A stretch of 64,000 nt of DNA from Spirochaetota bacterium. Its GTDB lineage: Bacteria > Spirochaetota > UBA4802 > UBA5550. The notes beneath the pieces were generated by a model. That model did not search any database. It worked only from the letters and a program-made list of their open reading frames with translations, and was not told the DNA's origin. Of this stretch, positions 16,855 through 25,381 are shown piece by piece; position 1 is the stretch's first letter, and every line of letters starts with the position of its first letter. The DNA lies in NCBI GenBank assembly GCA_025457915.1, contig JALOTL010000007.1:1-64000 (forward strand), written 5' to 3'. Both the position numbers and the translations under genes were made by a program.

Positions 16855-17706
16855 ATGGAAAACAGGGAACAGATGCAAATCCCGCCGGAGCTGGTTTCCA
16901 AAGTGCGCCTGGTCAGGACCGGCCTGTACTGCTTCATTTCATGCCTTTCCGGGTGCATCGTGACCTCCGCGTCAAGCGCGCCTTTCGAAATAATAGGCGG
17001 GCCCGTGTTTTCCGTCATCGGCTCCTTCCTGACGACCCTGGCCGTGATCCTCTTTGCGGGCTGCTTCGCGTCGTTCGGCATTCTCCTCACCGGACTGCTG
17101 AAAAAACCCAGCGCGACCGACGTGGGCCCCTACATGTCATCGGCCCTCTCCGGAGTGGTCGTGATCTTCACGGCGGGCGGATGCTTTTTCGTCCTAATAA
17201 TCATAGGAATGTTAGCGGCCCTCACGCTGTCGTTCTACGCGGATACAGGCGGGCTCATTCTCCTTTCCATAACATATTTCCTTTTTTCAACGGCGTTCTT
17301 CTTCATTGCCCACTCCTTCATACTGGCAGGGAACATACTGAAAAAAAACGAGCACCCGGACTGGCTCAAGAGGATCGCGTCAAAGCTCGGTTCCGCCGGC
17401 GGGGAAAAGCCTGTCAGTTATGACGAGGGAAAAAAAATCATCGGCCGGGACAAAATGCTGTCCGTGATGGAAAAAGTGCTCGGCACGGCGCTCGGCCTTG
17501 TCCTTTTCATCCTTATGGGAGCGGCCGATTATACCGGCCTTGTGGGAAAATTCCTTGGCTCTGAAGCGGAGGAAAAGGCCGAAACGGCGCTTTCATCGAC
17601 GGAGATCATCCTGGCCGCCCTCTCCCTCTTCATATTCATCTTCAGCACGATGTTCGTGGTAAAAACGATACGGAGCATCGTAAACTCGAAGCTTGAAATT
17701 TCCTGA
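16855..17706 (+). CDS. Multi-pass membrane protein of unknown function
   Basis: 283 residues with about six hydrophobic helices: roughly 22-42, 50-78, 92-118, 122-150, 198-220 and 240-262. A cytoplasmic loop of about 45 charged residues (KKNEHPDWLKRIASKLG) sits between helices four and five. TTGACA occurs at about 16819 and I see no ribosome site before the ATG, so the start is uncertain or the message is nearly leaderless. Convergent with the next gene. Confidence 0.65.
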   Translation: MENREQMQIPPELVSKVRLVRTGLYCFISCLSGCIVTSASSAPFEIIGGPVFSVIGSFLTTLAVILFAGCFASFGILLTGLLKKPSATDVGPYMSSALSGVVVIFTAGGCFFVLIIIGMLAALTLSFYADTGGLILLSITYFLFSTAFFFIAHSFILAGNILKKNEHPDWLKRIASKLGSAGGEKPVSYDEGKKIIGRDKMLSVMEKVLGTALGLVLFILMGAADYTGLVGKFLGSEAEEKAETALSSTEIILAALSLFIFIFSTMFVVKTIRSIVNSKLEIS

Positions 17707-17712
17707 ATCCGG

Positions 17713-18219
17713 TCAATCACCGAAGCGAACCAGCGATTTCCTGAACCTCTCGTAGCCGCGCCTGAACTTCCCGCACGCGGCATCATCCCTGCATTTTAAT
17801 CCGAACACCAGTCTTGTGTTTGAACCGGCGTCCTCCGTGTCGTTGATGTATCGGACATGGCTGCCGTCGGCCGCCCTTATCGCCGTCATGACGGTTTTCC
17901 CGTCCCCGCTTTTCACGGTCTTCGATGAAACGACTTTCTCGGTTGAAGGGTCAGGTAAAATATCCGTCGGGGACCCGTTCCACTGGGGGGAATAAACGTA
18001 GAATTCCACTGTACCGTCTCCCGACGTGAAAAAGGCGCTGTCGAAGCCGTTCTCCGCGGAAGGGCTTTTAATGGAAGGCCGGGCCGTAAACCCGGGCGGA
18101 TATTTTATCTCGAACCATGCCCCCCTGAAAACGCGCCATTTCGCCGGCCCGCCCTCCGCGTGCGGTCCGGCCGCCGCGAGTATTATTAATAAAGCGGCGA
18201 ATGCGAAAAAATTATTCAT
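17713..18219 (-). CDS. Secreted protein of unknown function
   Basis: 168 residues: signal peptide (NNFFAFAALLIILAAAGPHAEG) and a mature domain of about 145 residues with WFEIKYPPGFTARPS near its start. This resembles small beta-rich periplasmic proteins that open with a YPxxW/F strand; the protein at 43729-44199 has a similar plan (YLVPDDW then VWSPD). Two cysteines near the C-terminus (GLKCRDDAACGK). It begins 7 nt after the ankyrin gene stops, so the two are co-transcribed. Confidence 0.65.
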   Translation of the reverse strand: MNNFFAFAALLIILAAAGPHAEGGPAKWRVFRGAWFEIKYPPGFTARPSIKSPSAENGFDSAFFTSGDGTVEFYVYSPQWNGSPTDILPDPSTEKVVSSKTVKSGDGKTVMTAIRAADGSHVRYINDTEDAGSNTRLVFGLKCRDDAACGKFRRGYERFRKSLVRFGD

Positions 18220-18226
18220 GTCAGTC

Positions 18227-20317
18227 TCAGTATTTCGCGCCGGCGGCCTTCAATATCCCCACCACCGCGTTCTTTTTGCTGTTCTTCGCGATAACCAGGG
18301 CGTCCTCCTCGAACCAGTTCGTGAGGTGGATGTTGGCCCTGTACCTTAACAGGATCTTTACTACCTGCGCGTGCCCCCTCCCGGACGCGAGCATGAGCGG
18401 AGTCTCGCCTGTCAGGTACTTCTGGTAATATTTGTCGGTGCCGGTCCTTACGTCGACGTCGGCCTTTTTCGACAGGAGCAGCTCGACCGTCCCGGCGTGC
18501 CCGCCCTCCGCCGCAAGTGACAGGGGCGTCCTGGAATAAAAATCCTCCTCATCCACGTCGGCACCCTTTGAGATCAGCAGGCGGACTATCTCGGTATGGC
18601 CGCCTTTAGCGGCCTTCATCATAGCGCTCTCCACGAAAAAGGATTTATACAGGGGATCGGCCTTCTTCGATATCAGGTACTTCACGACATCCATTTTCCC
18701 CTTTCCGGCCGCGGTCCCGACCGGAGTGGAATAACCGTACTCGTAATTCACGTCCGCCCCCTTTTCGACGAGCATCCTTACCATCTGCATGTTGCCCGCC
18801 CTGGCTGCCTGATGCAGGGCCGGACCGAGCACGTCCGAAGACGGCTTCGCCCTGTTTATGATGAGAAGGGCCCTTGCCGCGCTCCCGTCCAGGACGGCCC
18901 ACTTCAGCGCGGACGACAGGATGTCGTCGCTCAGGCTCCACTTCTTCGCCAGGGCCTTCTGCATGAAATCGGCGTCGCCGTAGTCGGCGGCCAGCCAGAA
19001 GGCGTAGCTCTTGTCCTCGTCGTCGAGCTTCTTTTCGTACTTCATCAGGAGGTCCGCCATGTCCCGGCTCCTGTTTTTGACCGCGAGCGTCAGGGGGCCG
19101 TAATCCTCGGGACTCCTGACGCCGAGTGATTTGCCCTTGGCGATGAGAGCCTGTATCCTGCCGGCGTTCCTCTCCCTCACTGCCAGTATCAACGGGTCCT
19201 CCCTGGCGCCCGCCGCAAGAAGGGTTTTCGCGATGTCCCCGTGCTTCATCCTCCTGGCGTATGAGAGGGCCGTCAGGTCGCTGTTGTTTTTCGTGTCGAC
19301 CTTCGCGCCGCTCGCGAGGAGCAGCCTTACCATGCCGGCGCGTCCGTTCTTCGCGGCCAGCATCAGCGGAGTCATGGTGAAGTACTGTTGGGTTTCCGTC
19401 TCGATGGTCATGCGGTTGCCCGCGGTCGTGGTTTTTATGCTTTCAAGGTGCGAGGCCGCGGACATGTGGTTGACGTCCGCCTTTTTTTTGATGAGGATCC
19501 TGGCGATCGCCTCGTTTCCCGCCGCGGCGGCGAACATGAGGGCCGTGTATTCCTCCTTGTCGGATTCCTGGTCGATCTTCGAGCCGCTGTCTATGAGGAA
19601 CCTGGCCAGCTCGGTATGCCCGCCCATGATGGCGTGCATGAGGGGAGTGTAGCTGTCGGATTTCTCGTAACTGCCGGCCCTGCTCGCCGTGGACTTAAGG
19701 CTCGCGCCCCTCTTCATTGCCGTCTTCACCAGGTCGGTCCATCCCCTTGCCGCGGCGTTCCCGATGAAGCTTCCGGACCTCTGGTAGCTTCTGGCGAGGA
19801 ACCAGCTCGTTTCGTAATCGAACCCCTTCGTGTAATTCACGAGGAGCATGTAAAGGTCTTTTTTCCCGCTCCTGAGTATGTGGGAAGAGTCCTCGCTGTT
19901 GCCGTAAATCCTCGCGCCGCGCTCACCCAGGTACCTGGCGATTTCCGGGTGGCCGTTCTCGACTGCCCAGATCATGGCCCAGCCGCCGGTGGAACCGCAG
20001 AGCAGGTCGGTCTTGTCGAGCTTCGCGCCCTTCTGGACCAGGAGCTTCACCAGCGGGAAATTGCCGGTCCTGGCGGCAACGCTTACGGCGGTCTTGTCGG
20101 CCGGGCCAAGGTCATTGAGGCCGTGCCTCTTCGCGATGAGCTGGCGCGCCTTCGCGTCATTGCCGAGCTCTATGGCCCGTATAAGCTGGTTCGCGTCCTT
20201 CACCCTTGAAGGGTCCTCCGCCCTGAGATTGAGGGTCCATGCCGGGCCGCAGCCCGAAAGGGAAAGCGCGGCTGATGCCGCAAATACGCAGATTACCAGG
20301 TAACGCAATTTTACCAT
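18227..20317 (-). CDS. Ankyrin-repeat lipoprotein
   Basis: 696 residues from ATG 20317 (a second ATG one codon upstream is also possible; AGGAGAG precedes both). Signal peptide II with lipobox LSGC at about 21-24. The rest is at least fifteen ankyrin repeats, several close to consensus (TPLMLAAKNGRAGMVRLLL, TPLSLAAEGGHAGTVELLL), giving a long solenoid for protein binding anchored to the inner or outer membrane. First gene of a two-gene unit with the 168-residue secreted protein. The partner is unknown. Confidence 0.9.
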   Translation of the reverse strand: MVKLRYLVICVFAASAALSLSGCGPAWTLNLRAEDPSRVKDANQLIRAIELGNDAKARQLIAKRHGLNDLGPADKTAVSVAARTGNFPLVKLLVQKGAKLDKTDLLCGSTGGWAMIWAVENGHPEIARYLGERGARIYGNSEDSSHILRSGKKDLYMLLVNYTKGFDYETSWFLARSYQRSGSFIGNAAARGWTDLVKTAMKRGASLKSTASRAGSYEKSDSYTPLMHAIMGGHTELARFLIDSGSKIDQESDKEEYTALMFAAAAGNEAIARILIKKKADVNHMSAASHLESIKTTTAGNRMTIETETQQYFTMTPLMLAAKNGRAGMVRLLLASGAKVDTKNNSDLTALSYARRMKHGDIAKTLLAAGAREDPLILAVRERNAGRIQALIAKGKSLGVRSPEDYGPLTLAVKNRSRDMADLLMKYEKKLDDEDKSYAFWLAADYGDADFMQKALAKKWSLSDDILSSALKWAVLDGSAARALLIINRAKPSSDVLGPALHQAARAGNMQMVRMLVEKGADVNYEYGYSTPVGTAAGKGKMDVVKYLISKKADPLYKSFFVESAMMKAAKGGHTEIVRLLISKGADVDEEDFYSRTPLSLAAEGGHAGTVELLLSKKADVDVRTGTDKYYQKYLTGETPLMLASGRGHAQVVKILLRYRANIHLTNWFEEDALVIAKNSKKNAVVGILKAAGAKY

Positions 20318-20405
20318 CATGGCTCTCCTGTCGGTCGGGATAGTTTGATTTTTTATACCGCAAAAACGCGGAGTGTCAATTATAATTCAGCGGCTTGCGC
20401 AGGGA

Positions 20406-20443
20406 GAAACAAAAAGCGCATGGATGATGCCTCACCCATGCGC
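20406..20443 (-). terminator. Rho-independent terminator of the small-lipoprotein operon
   Basis: Minus strand: GCGCATGG/CCATGCGC stem (20436-20443 and 20416-20423), 12-nt loop, then CTTTTTGTTT. It lies 27 nt past the last of three tandem lipoprotein genes. Confidence 0.75.
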
Positions 20444-20469
20444 GTGTCTGTTAAAATTATTCCGTCCAG

Positions 20470-20772
20470 CTACCTGGCTTTCTTCACGTATATGGTGCAG
20501 CGGTACTTTGTGCTGCCCTCGCCCATAACGTCGTCGTAGCTGTAGTCCTTTTCGCATTTCGCCTTTGCCGTCTCGACGTACCTGCCGAACTGTCTCGCAG
20601 CCTCGTAACCCGCCTCTTTTTTGGCCTCAGCGACCGACCATCCGAAACCGGTGATCGTGGCCGAGTCCGCGGTCTTGTTTGTCACCTCAACGCTCGTGCA
20701 TGAAAAAACGACGAAAGCAAAAACTGCGATCAATGACAATAATGCAATTCTTCCATCAGTTATTTTTACCAA
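20470..20772 (-). CDS. Small lipoprotein, tandem paralogue 3
   Basis: 100 residues from TTG 20772, which follows GAGGAT and overlaps the context of the previous stop; the frame is open further upstream but only as an arginine-rich shadow of the preceding gene. Signal with lipobox VFSC; mature part SATITGFGWSVAEAKKEAG, two cysteines and a C-terminal KYRCTIYVKKAR. It matches the two upstream genes in plan, but is the most diverged. Function unknown. Confidence 0.72.
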   Translation of the reverse strand: MVKITDGRIALLSLIAVFAFVVFSCTSVEVTNKTADSATITGFGWSVAEAKKEAGYEAARQFGRYVETAKAKCEKDYSYDDVMGEGSTKYRCTIYVKKAR

Positions 20773-20779
20773 TTTATCC

Positions 20780-21076
20780 TCACTTAACCTTTTTGACCGT
20801 AATTGTGCATACCCAGTAGGTTTTGGCCCTGGCCTTTCCATGGCTTGCTGACGCCTTGAACTCCTGCGTGCAGTCCGTGTCCTTCGTATGCGCGAACCTG
20901 CCAAAAAGTTCCGCCGCCTTTTCCTCCGCGGCTATCTTTGCCTCTGGCATGCTCCCGCCGTATCCCGCTATGATGGCGGTGTCCGGTGTCTGCTGAAGGA
21001 TTCTGGTGTTTGAACATCCCATGACGCAAACCATCGCCATGACCATGAACAATAATGCGGTTTTTCCTTTCCTCAC
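20780..21076 (-). CDS. Small lipoprotein, tandem paralogue 2
   Basis: 98 residues: signal RKGKTALLFMVMAMVCVMGC with lipobox VMGC, then QQTPDTAIIAGYGG, EAKIAAEEKAAELFG, FAHTKDTDCTQEF and the closing WVCTITVKKVK. Two conserved cysteines (about 67 and 90) could form a disulfide. Its stop TGA overlaps the ribosome site of the next copy, so translation may be coupled. Confidence 0.78.
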   Translation of the reverse strand: MRKGKTALLFMVMAMVCVMGCSNTRILQQTPDTAIIAGYGGSMPEAKIAAEEKAAELFGRFAHTKDTDCTQEFKASASHGKARAKTYWVCTITVKKVK

Positions 21077-21113
21077 GATACCCTCATTGTTTTAAAAAAA
21101 CTTATCGAATAAT

Positions 21114-21398
21114 TCAGTTCACTTTTTTAACGGTAATGGTGCAGATCCAGTGCGTACTGGCGCTGCCGCCGGAAGCCGAGAATTCCTGCGTGCAGTCCGT
21201 GTCCTTCGTATGCGCGAATTTTCCGAATATCTTCGTCGCCCTTTCCTCCGCGGCTATCTTCGCCTCGGCCATGGTCGCCGCGTATCCTGATATGACTGCC
21301 GTATCCGGGGTCTGCTGAAGGACCCTTGTGAATGAACATGCCATGACGAACGCAAGCGATATGATCATCAAAAATAACGCGATTTTTCCTTTCTTCAT
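21114..21398 (-). CDS. Small lipoprotein, tandem paralogue 1
   Basis: 94 residues from ATG 21398 with GGAGGG 8 nt upstream. Lipobox VMAC, then QQTPDTAVISGYAATMAEAK, FAHTKDTDCTQEFSASGG and WICTITVKKVN. It is very close to paralogue 2, and the long identical stretch FAHTKDTDCTQEF indicates recent duplication. It is the promoter-proximal gene of the three. Confidence 0.78.
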   Translation of the reverse strand: MKKGKIALFLMIISLAFVMACSFTRVLQQTPDTAVISGYAATMAEAKIAAEERATKIFGKFAHTKDTDCTQEFSASGGSASTHWICTITVKKVN

Positions 21399-21593
21399 AA
21401 TACCCTCCACCTGTTGTTTTTTTCAAGATTTAACAATGACCGTAAGAAGTCAAGAATAATTAAAACGCATAGATTAAGCCGTAGCGGTGTAAACCGCTTT
21501 TTATGTTATACCCGCCGGTCGTTATAAAGTGTAAAAATTTTTCTCCGGACCCGCTATTTTGGCTCCAGGCAAGCAGCCGCCCGATCAAAAAAT

Positions 21594-21844
21594 AAAATGA
21601 ACCACCCTGTACCTGACCCTGCGGAAATACTCCAGGTATCCGGGAAGCTCCCTCTTCAGAATGGTCGACAGTCCGGCAGGCATCATGACCCGCCACGACT
21701 CGAGGATCAGGGGCGCGCTCCAGTTCATGAGGATGAAGCGACGTATCCCGGGTGACTGGGATACGCGTACGGGCCCCTGTCGTCCTGTATCCGGAAGCGT
21801 CGAGCTTCCCGCTGCTTTTCCCGGTTTTTCGCACGCATTCGATG
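21594..21844 (-). pseudogene. Possible decayed coding fragment
   Basis: No intact gene fits 21399-21864. On the minus strand, however, two adjacent frames look protein-like: FRIQDDRGPYAYPSHPGYV followed by a stop, and in the next frame NWSAPLILESWRVMMPAGL then LKRELPGYLEYFRRVRYRVV and stop at about 21594. A single frameshift near 21735 would join them. I do not recognise the family. It may be the C-terminal remnant of a lost gene. Confidence 0.35.
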
Positions 21845-21864
21845 ATTAAATAAATGCGGCGCCT

Positions 21865-22794
21865 TTATTTTTTACAGCAGGGGCCGGAGTCCTGCACATG
21901 CCATAACTCCTCCCGGTTCTCCTCGATCTCCCCCCACCTGAGCGTCTCCTTCGAGGAAATCTTTTTCGAAAACGGTTTGTATTTATCGTAAAAGCACGTG
22001 GCCCCGCATCCGGCGGGCCTCCCTATCCCCTTCTCTCCCTCCTCGACCCGCCATTCGATGCTTACGATATAATTCCTGAAGGACCACTTCCCGTAAAGCC
22101 TGTGGTTCTTTATCTCCGATATCGATTTCCGGAGGACGGCGGTCCCGTCCGGGCAGAAACAGTACGCGTCGGAGGTGCTCGCGACCTCCAATACGGCCGT
22201 CTTGCCCGAGACCAGCGGCGTGTTGCCGCGCTCGAAAATTTTTTTCAGCTCCGACAGCGTCCCGGTCCATCCCCGCTCCTTCCGTATTCCGGAAAGGTCC
22301 GGGTCCTTCGAAATATTTTCAATGGAAGGGTAACCGTAGATAATGGCTTTCCTGAGGCTGTTAACCGCTTCGGAATTTTTCCCCATTCTGCTCTGGGCGC
22401 AGGCCATGTTGAACCAGGAGAGCTCCGGGTTCGCGAAAATCAAAGAGTTCGATATGTCGTATGATGAAACGGCATTTTCCAGTTCGCCGATGTTCGAAAG
22501 GCTGTTGCCGTACAGGTAATAGATCTCGCCGTCCGTATGGATCTCCATTGCCTGTTCATATTTTTGTACCGCCTCGGCGTCCCGTTTGGCCCCATAAAGG
22601 GACAGTCCCTCCGCCTTAAGAGCGGAGAAAACCGACTTGAGTTTTTTCTGCTCGCCTTCATCCGGGCTGGATATGCGGTTCTTTTTAAACGCGAATTTGG
22701 GATCGAGATATCTCTTCCTGGAAACATCGGCCCACAGCATGGAAAAAGAGACGAGCAAAACGATTATCGCAATTGATTTCTTCATCTCCGGCAC
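21865..22794 (-). CDS. Exported TPR-containing protein
   Basis: 309 residues (GTG at 22794 or the ATG three codons later). A signal peptide ends near LLVSFSMLWADV. TPR-like helices at about 50-170 (GLSLYGAKRDAEAVQKYEQAM, LSWFNMACAQSRMGKNSEAV), then a beta-rich C-terminal domain with KTAVLEVASTSDAYCFCPDG and a closing Cys pair (GPCCKK). Probably periplasmic. Followed nowhere by a terminator I can see; the 96-residue membrane protein gene lies just upstream on the same strand. Confidence 0.7.
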   Translation of the reverse strand: MPEMKKSIAIIVLLVSFSMLWADVSRKRYLDPKFAFKKNRISSPDEGEQKKLKSVFSALKAEGLSLYGAKRDAEAVQKYEQAMEIHTDGEIYYLYGNSLSNIGELENAVSSYDISNSLIFANPELSWFNMACAQSRMGKNSEAVNSLRKAIIYGYPSIENISKDPDLSGIRKERGWTGTLSELKKIFERGNTPLVSGKTAVLEVASTSDAYCFCPDGTAVLRKSISEIKNHRLYGKWSFRNYIVSIEWRVEEGEKGIGRPAGCGATCFYDKYKPFSKKISSKETLRWGEIEENREELWHVQDSGPCCKK

Positions 22795-22806
22795 CCCCGT
22801 TTGACT

Positions 22807-23097
22807 TCATTCCGTTCCATGTTTATTAATTAACGGCGCGGGATTCAACTGTTTACCGGCCGGCCCTCCCCTCCCGACGAAAAGAAGATAAAGGTTCGAC
22901 CAGGCTGCGAACACCGCGCCCGCGGCAAAAAGGACGGCAGATACAGCCGTCCGCGCCTCTTCACCCATGAGGCTTCCGTCGTAAAACACCCTTGACCGCA
23001 CTATAAAGATAAAAAGCCCGAAAGGCACGGCAACGATGAATATGCCGATCCCGACCAGATATCCGGATATATGCCTGATGATTTTTTTAAGTTCCAC
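22807..23097 (-). CDS. Small two-helix membrane protein
   Basis: 96 residues, GTG start. Two transmembrane helices at about 12-32 and 50-72 (SGYLVGIGIFIVAVPFGLFI; ISVLFAAGAV-type second helix) with short charged ends. It ends 12 nt before the exported TPR protein, so the two are probably an operon. No recognisable family. Confidence 0.55.
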   Translation of the reverse strand: MELKKIIRHISGYLVGIGIFIVAVPFGLFIFIVRSRVFYDGSLMGEEARTAVSAVLFAAGAVFAAWSNLYLLFVGRGGPAGKQLNPAPLINKHGTE

Positions 23098-23168
23098 CTG
23101 CAGACGCCCTCGATTGTTTTTGTAATTGATATGATGACCCGATATTGAAATTTTTCAAACAAAAAATA

Positions 23169-23197
23169 TTGATTGTTTCAGCCGGATGCTGTAAAAT
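23169..23197 (+). promoter_or_regulatory. Probable promoter of the hemerythrin gene
   Basis: TTGATT (23169-23174) and TAAAAT (23192-23197) separated by 17 bp, about 50 nt before the gene start. Each hexamer matches consensus at most positions. Confidence 0.5.
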
Positions 23198-23248
23198 GGT
23201 TGTATCAAATCCAGATACTGAAACATCCCGTATGAAATGGAGAAATCG

Positions 23249-23641
23249 ATGCAGTGGAACGAAAATTTTGAAACAGGCATAGAAAAAATCGACTCCCAGC
23301 ACAGGGAGCTGTTCAGAAAATTAGACCAGCTCGAACTGGACCTGTACAGCGGCAGGGCAAAGCTTGAAATTCAGAAAATGATCGGCTTTCTGGAGGATTA
23401 CATAAACACCCATTTCGATGACGAGGAGAAAATAATGCTGGATGCGGGCGTGCAGGAATTCGGCAAGCACCGCGAACAGCATAAGAATTTCATGCAGATG
23501 CTCAGGGACTTCAAGATCGAGTTTGAAAAAAAAGGCGCGGACTCCTATCTCGCGATACGCCTCGACAAGGAGCTCAGGTCCTGGTGGGAAAACCACATAC
23601 TGAAAACCGACAAGCTGTATATATCCCGCGTGAAAAAATAA
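23249..23641 (+). CDS. Bacteriohemerythrin
   Basis: 130 residues from ATG 23249 (GGAG 8 nt upstream); this gives the family-typical MQWNENFETGIEKID start, while the ATG 12 nt earlier does not. All seven di-iron ligands are present: His18 (SQHREL), His55 and Glu59 (HFDDEE), His74 and His78 (HREQH), His116 and Asp121 (NHILKTD). It binds oxygen at a non-heme di-iron site, as storage, sensing or delivery in the cytosol. Stand-alone, not fused to a receptor. Confidence 0.95.
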   Translation: MQWNENFETGIEKIDSQHRELFRKLDQLELDLYSGRAKLEIQKMIGFLEDYINTHFDDEEKIMLDAGVQEFGKHREQHKNFMQMLRDFKIEFEKKGADSYLAIRLDKELRSWWENHILKTDKLYISRVKK

Positions 23642-23676
23642 CCGTCAGCTTTTCATGTTTTCATTATCAAAAATCA

Positions 23677-24585
23677 ATGATCAATAAATCCTGCAGACTA
23701 ACAGCATCAGTTTTGCTGTCCCTGCTGATCATGATTCCCTCATGCAAAAAACAGGACGATGTAAAAGCGATGGATATATCCGAAGGCATTATAAAAACAA
23801 AAAGGCTCATACTCGATAAACTCGCGGAGGAAGGTTTCCCGGCGGACCGCGCGGTTTTTTCGGCTTTCTGGGACTTCGACGGGACCATCATCAGGGGCGA
23901 CTGCACCGAGGGACTGATAGAAAACGGCAGGCAGGTGTACGCGGGGCTTGCCGAGACCGCGATAAGAGCGGGTTTCTCGACTGAATTTCCCCGCGAAGGC
24001 TACCCTTCCTATGAAAAAAAATACAGGGAAATCATGGCTGAAAATGGGAAGGCCGCCGCCTATTCCTTCGTGCCGTCGGCCTTCGCCGGCGCGGGCCGCG
24101 ATGAGCTGCTCGGACTTTCGGAAAAATACTTCGAGAGCGACCTGAAAAAATATTTCTTTTCAGCGTCGGTCCGGATCATCCGCCGCCTTCTTGAAAACGG
24201 GATAGCGGTCCGGGTGATTTCGGCCAGCCCGGAATTCTTCGTCGCGGCTTCGGACGCGACCCTCGGCCTGGACCGATCCTTCATCAACGGCATGAGGCCG
24301 GTGACCGTGAACGGCAGGATAGCGCCCGGGGTGGAAAAGCCAGTCCCGTACGCCGGTGGAAAAACCGATATCATTAAAAAAATCGACGTGTCGGTAAGGG
24401 CGACCGGGGTCCGGCACTTCATCCTTGCCGGTTTCGGCAACAGCTACGAAAGCGACGGCCCTTTCCTGTCATGGATAGTATCGCAGAAGCTCCCGGCCGG
24501 AACGCCGGCCGCGGTGATGATAAACGGAGGCGAGCCGCCCCCCGGATACCGGGGCGGATTTATTCGCCTCGAGCTCGCGGAATGA
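23677..24585 (+). CDS. Lipoprotein HAD-superfamily phosphatase
   Basis: 302 residues from ATG 23677; no ribosome site is obvious. The signal peptide has lipobox IPSC. HAD motif I is FWDFDGTIIRGD (nucleophile and acid Asp about 66/68), motif II VRVISASPEFF, a Lys in AGGKTDIIKK, and a modified motif IV (LAGFGNSYESDGPFL) that keeps one acidic residue. The closest pattern is the phosphoserine-phosphatase-like class with a helical cap (EGLIENGRQVYAG). An exported, lipid-anchored HAD enzyme is uncommon. Substrate unknown. Confidence 0.8.
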   Translation: MINKSCRLTASVLLSLLIMIPSCKKQDDVKAMDISEGIIKTKRLILDKLAEEGFPADRAVFSAFWDFDGTIIRGDCTEGLIENGRQVYAGLAETAIRAGFSTEFPREGYPSYEKKYREIMAENGKAAAYSFVPSAFAGAGRDELLGLSEKYFESDLKKYFFSASVRIIRRLLENGIAVRVISASPEFFVAASDATLGLDRSFINGMRPVTVNGRIAPGVEKPVPYAGGKTDIIKKIDVSVRATGVRHFILAGFGNSYESDGPFLSWIVSQKLPAGTPAAVMINGGEPPPGYRGGFIRLELAE

Positions 24586-24592
24586 ATTCCGT

Positions 24593-25339
24593 CTATTTTT
24601 TTGATTTCCCGAACCCGGTCTTGATGAAGTACTCGCCCATCATGACGGTGCGTATCCTGCTTACCCTGAGGAACGAGCGAACCGCGCGGAGTATCCTGAT
24701 CATGTTCACAAGCATCCCGAAAACATTTCCCGAACCGTAAAAAAGGAACGGGTTTTCCACGTGCCTCTTCGACGGCCAGGATTCAACCACGATGCCCTCT
24801 ATGCCGAGCGAGCCCGGGGTCAGGGACTCGAGGACCAGGTTCCTCACGTATCTCGTCCTGGGCTGCAGCTTCTCCGATACAGGAGACATTATCCCGTGCC
24901 ACCTTTTTATCCATTCATCCCTTGCTATCCCGTCCGGGCGCTCGAGAAGGTTTACCGAGACCACTCCCGGCGACCTTGAGCCGTCGGGCCAGCTCCTGGA
25001 CTGCGAGTGCCTGTTTCCGCCGTATTCAGTGTAGACGGATTCCTCGACCTGATACGCGGCAGTCCTGTACCCGGCCTGCTTCAGGATCGATTCGACTTTG
25101 CCGGCCGTCTTCCTGTCGCCCGCCCAGACGTCGACAAGCGCGCAGTACGGCTCCTCCCTCCTCAGCCATGGCGACGGCGGCCGGACCCTGGACCCGGAAT
25201 CCCTGCAGTACAGGACAAGGCCTTCCGCCCCGGCGCGCAGAATCGAAGCGGCGATATCACCGGCGAGCAGTTCGCTGTTCGTTTCTTGGGGCCTGCCCGC
25301 CGGCGCCCATAGAAGAAACTGGAATTTAAGGCTTTTCAT
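24593..25339 (-). CDS. EthD-like dimeric alpha-beta barrel protein
   Basis: 248 residues from ATG 25339 (GGTGG 6 nt upstream). Around residue 130-175 the pattern RPDGIARDEWIKRWHG then LQPRTRYVRNLVLESLTPG is that of EthD-type ferredoxin-like barrels; the N-terminal half looks like a second, diverged copy of the same fold. The C-terminal 40 residues are basic. Convergent with the HAD lipoprotein gene. Related proteins include polyketide cyclase-like enzymes and ETBE-degradation proteins, but no active site can be assigned. Confidence 0.65.
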   Translation of the reverse strand: MKSLKFQFLLWAPAGRPQETNSELLAGDIAASILRAGAEGLVLYCRDSGSRVRPPSPWLRREEPYCALVDVWAGDRKTAGKVESILKQAGYRTAAYQVEESVYTEYGGNRHSQSRSWPDGSRSPGVVSVNLLERPDGIARDEWIKRWHGIMSPVSEKLQPRTRYVRNLVLESLTPGSLGIEGIVVESWPSKRHVENPFLFYGSGNVFGMLVNMIRILRAVRSFLRVSRIRTVMMGEYFIKTGFGKSKK

Positions 25340-25381
25340 ATAATCCACCGAAATCATTCATCATAATGCATTTGCCGCGTT

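Noticed and set aside
21460-21834. Minus-strand 124-codon frame
   Set aside because: Its sequence is not protein-like (basic, no hydrophobic core), whereas other frames of the same strand look like decayed coding.
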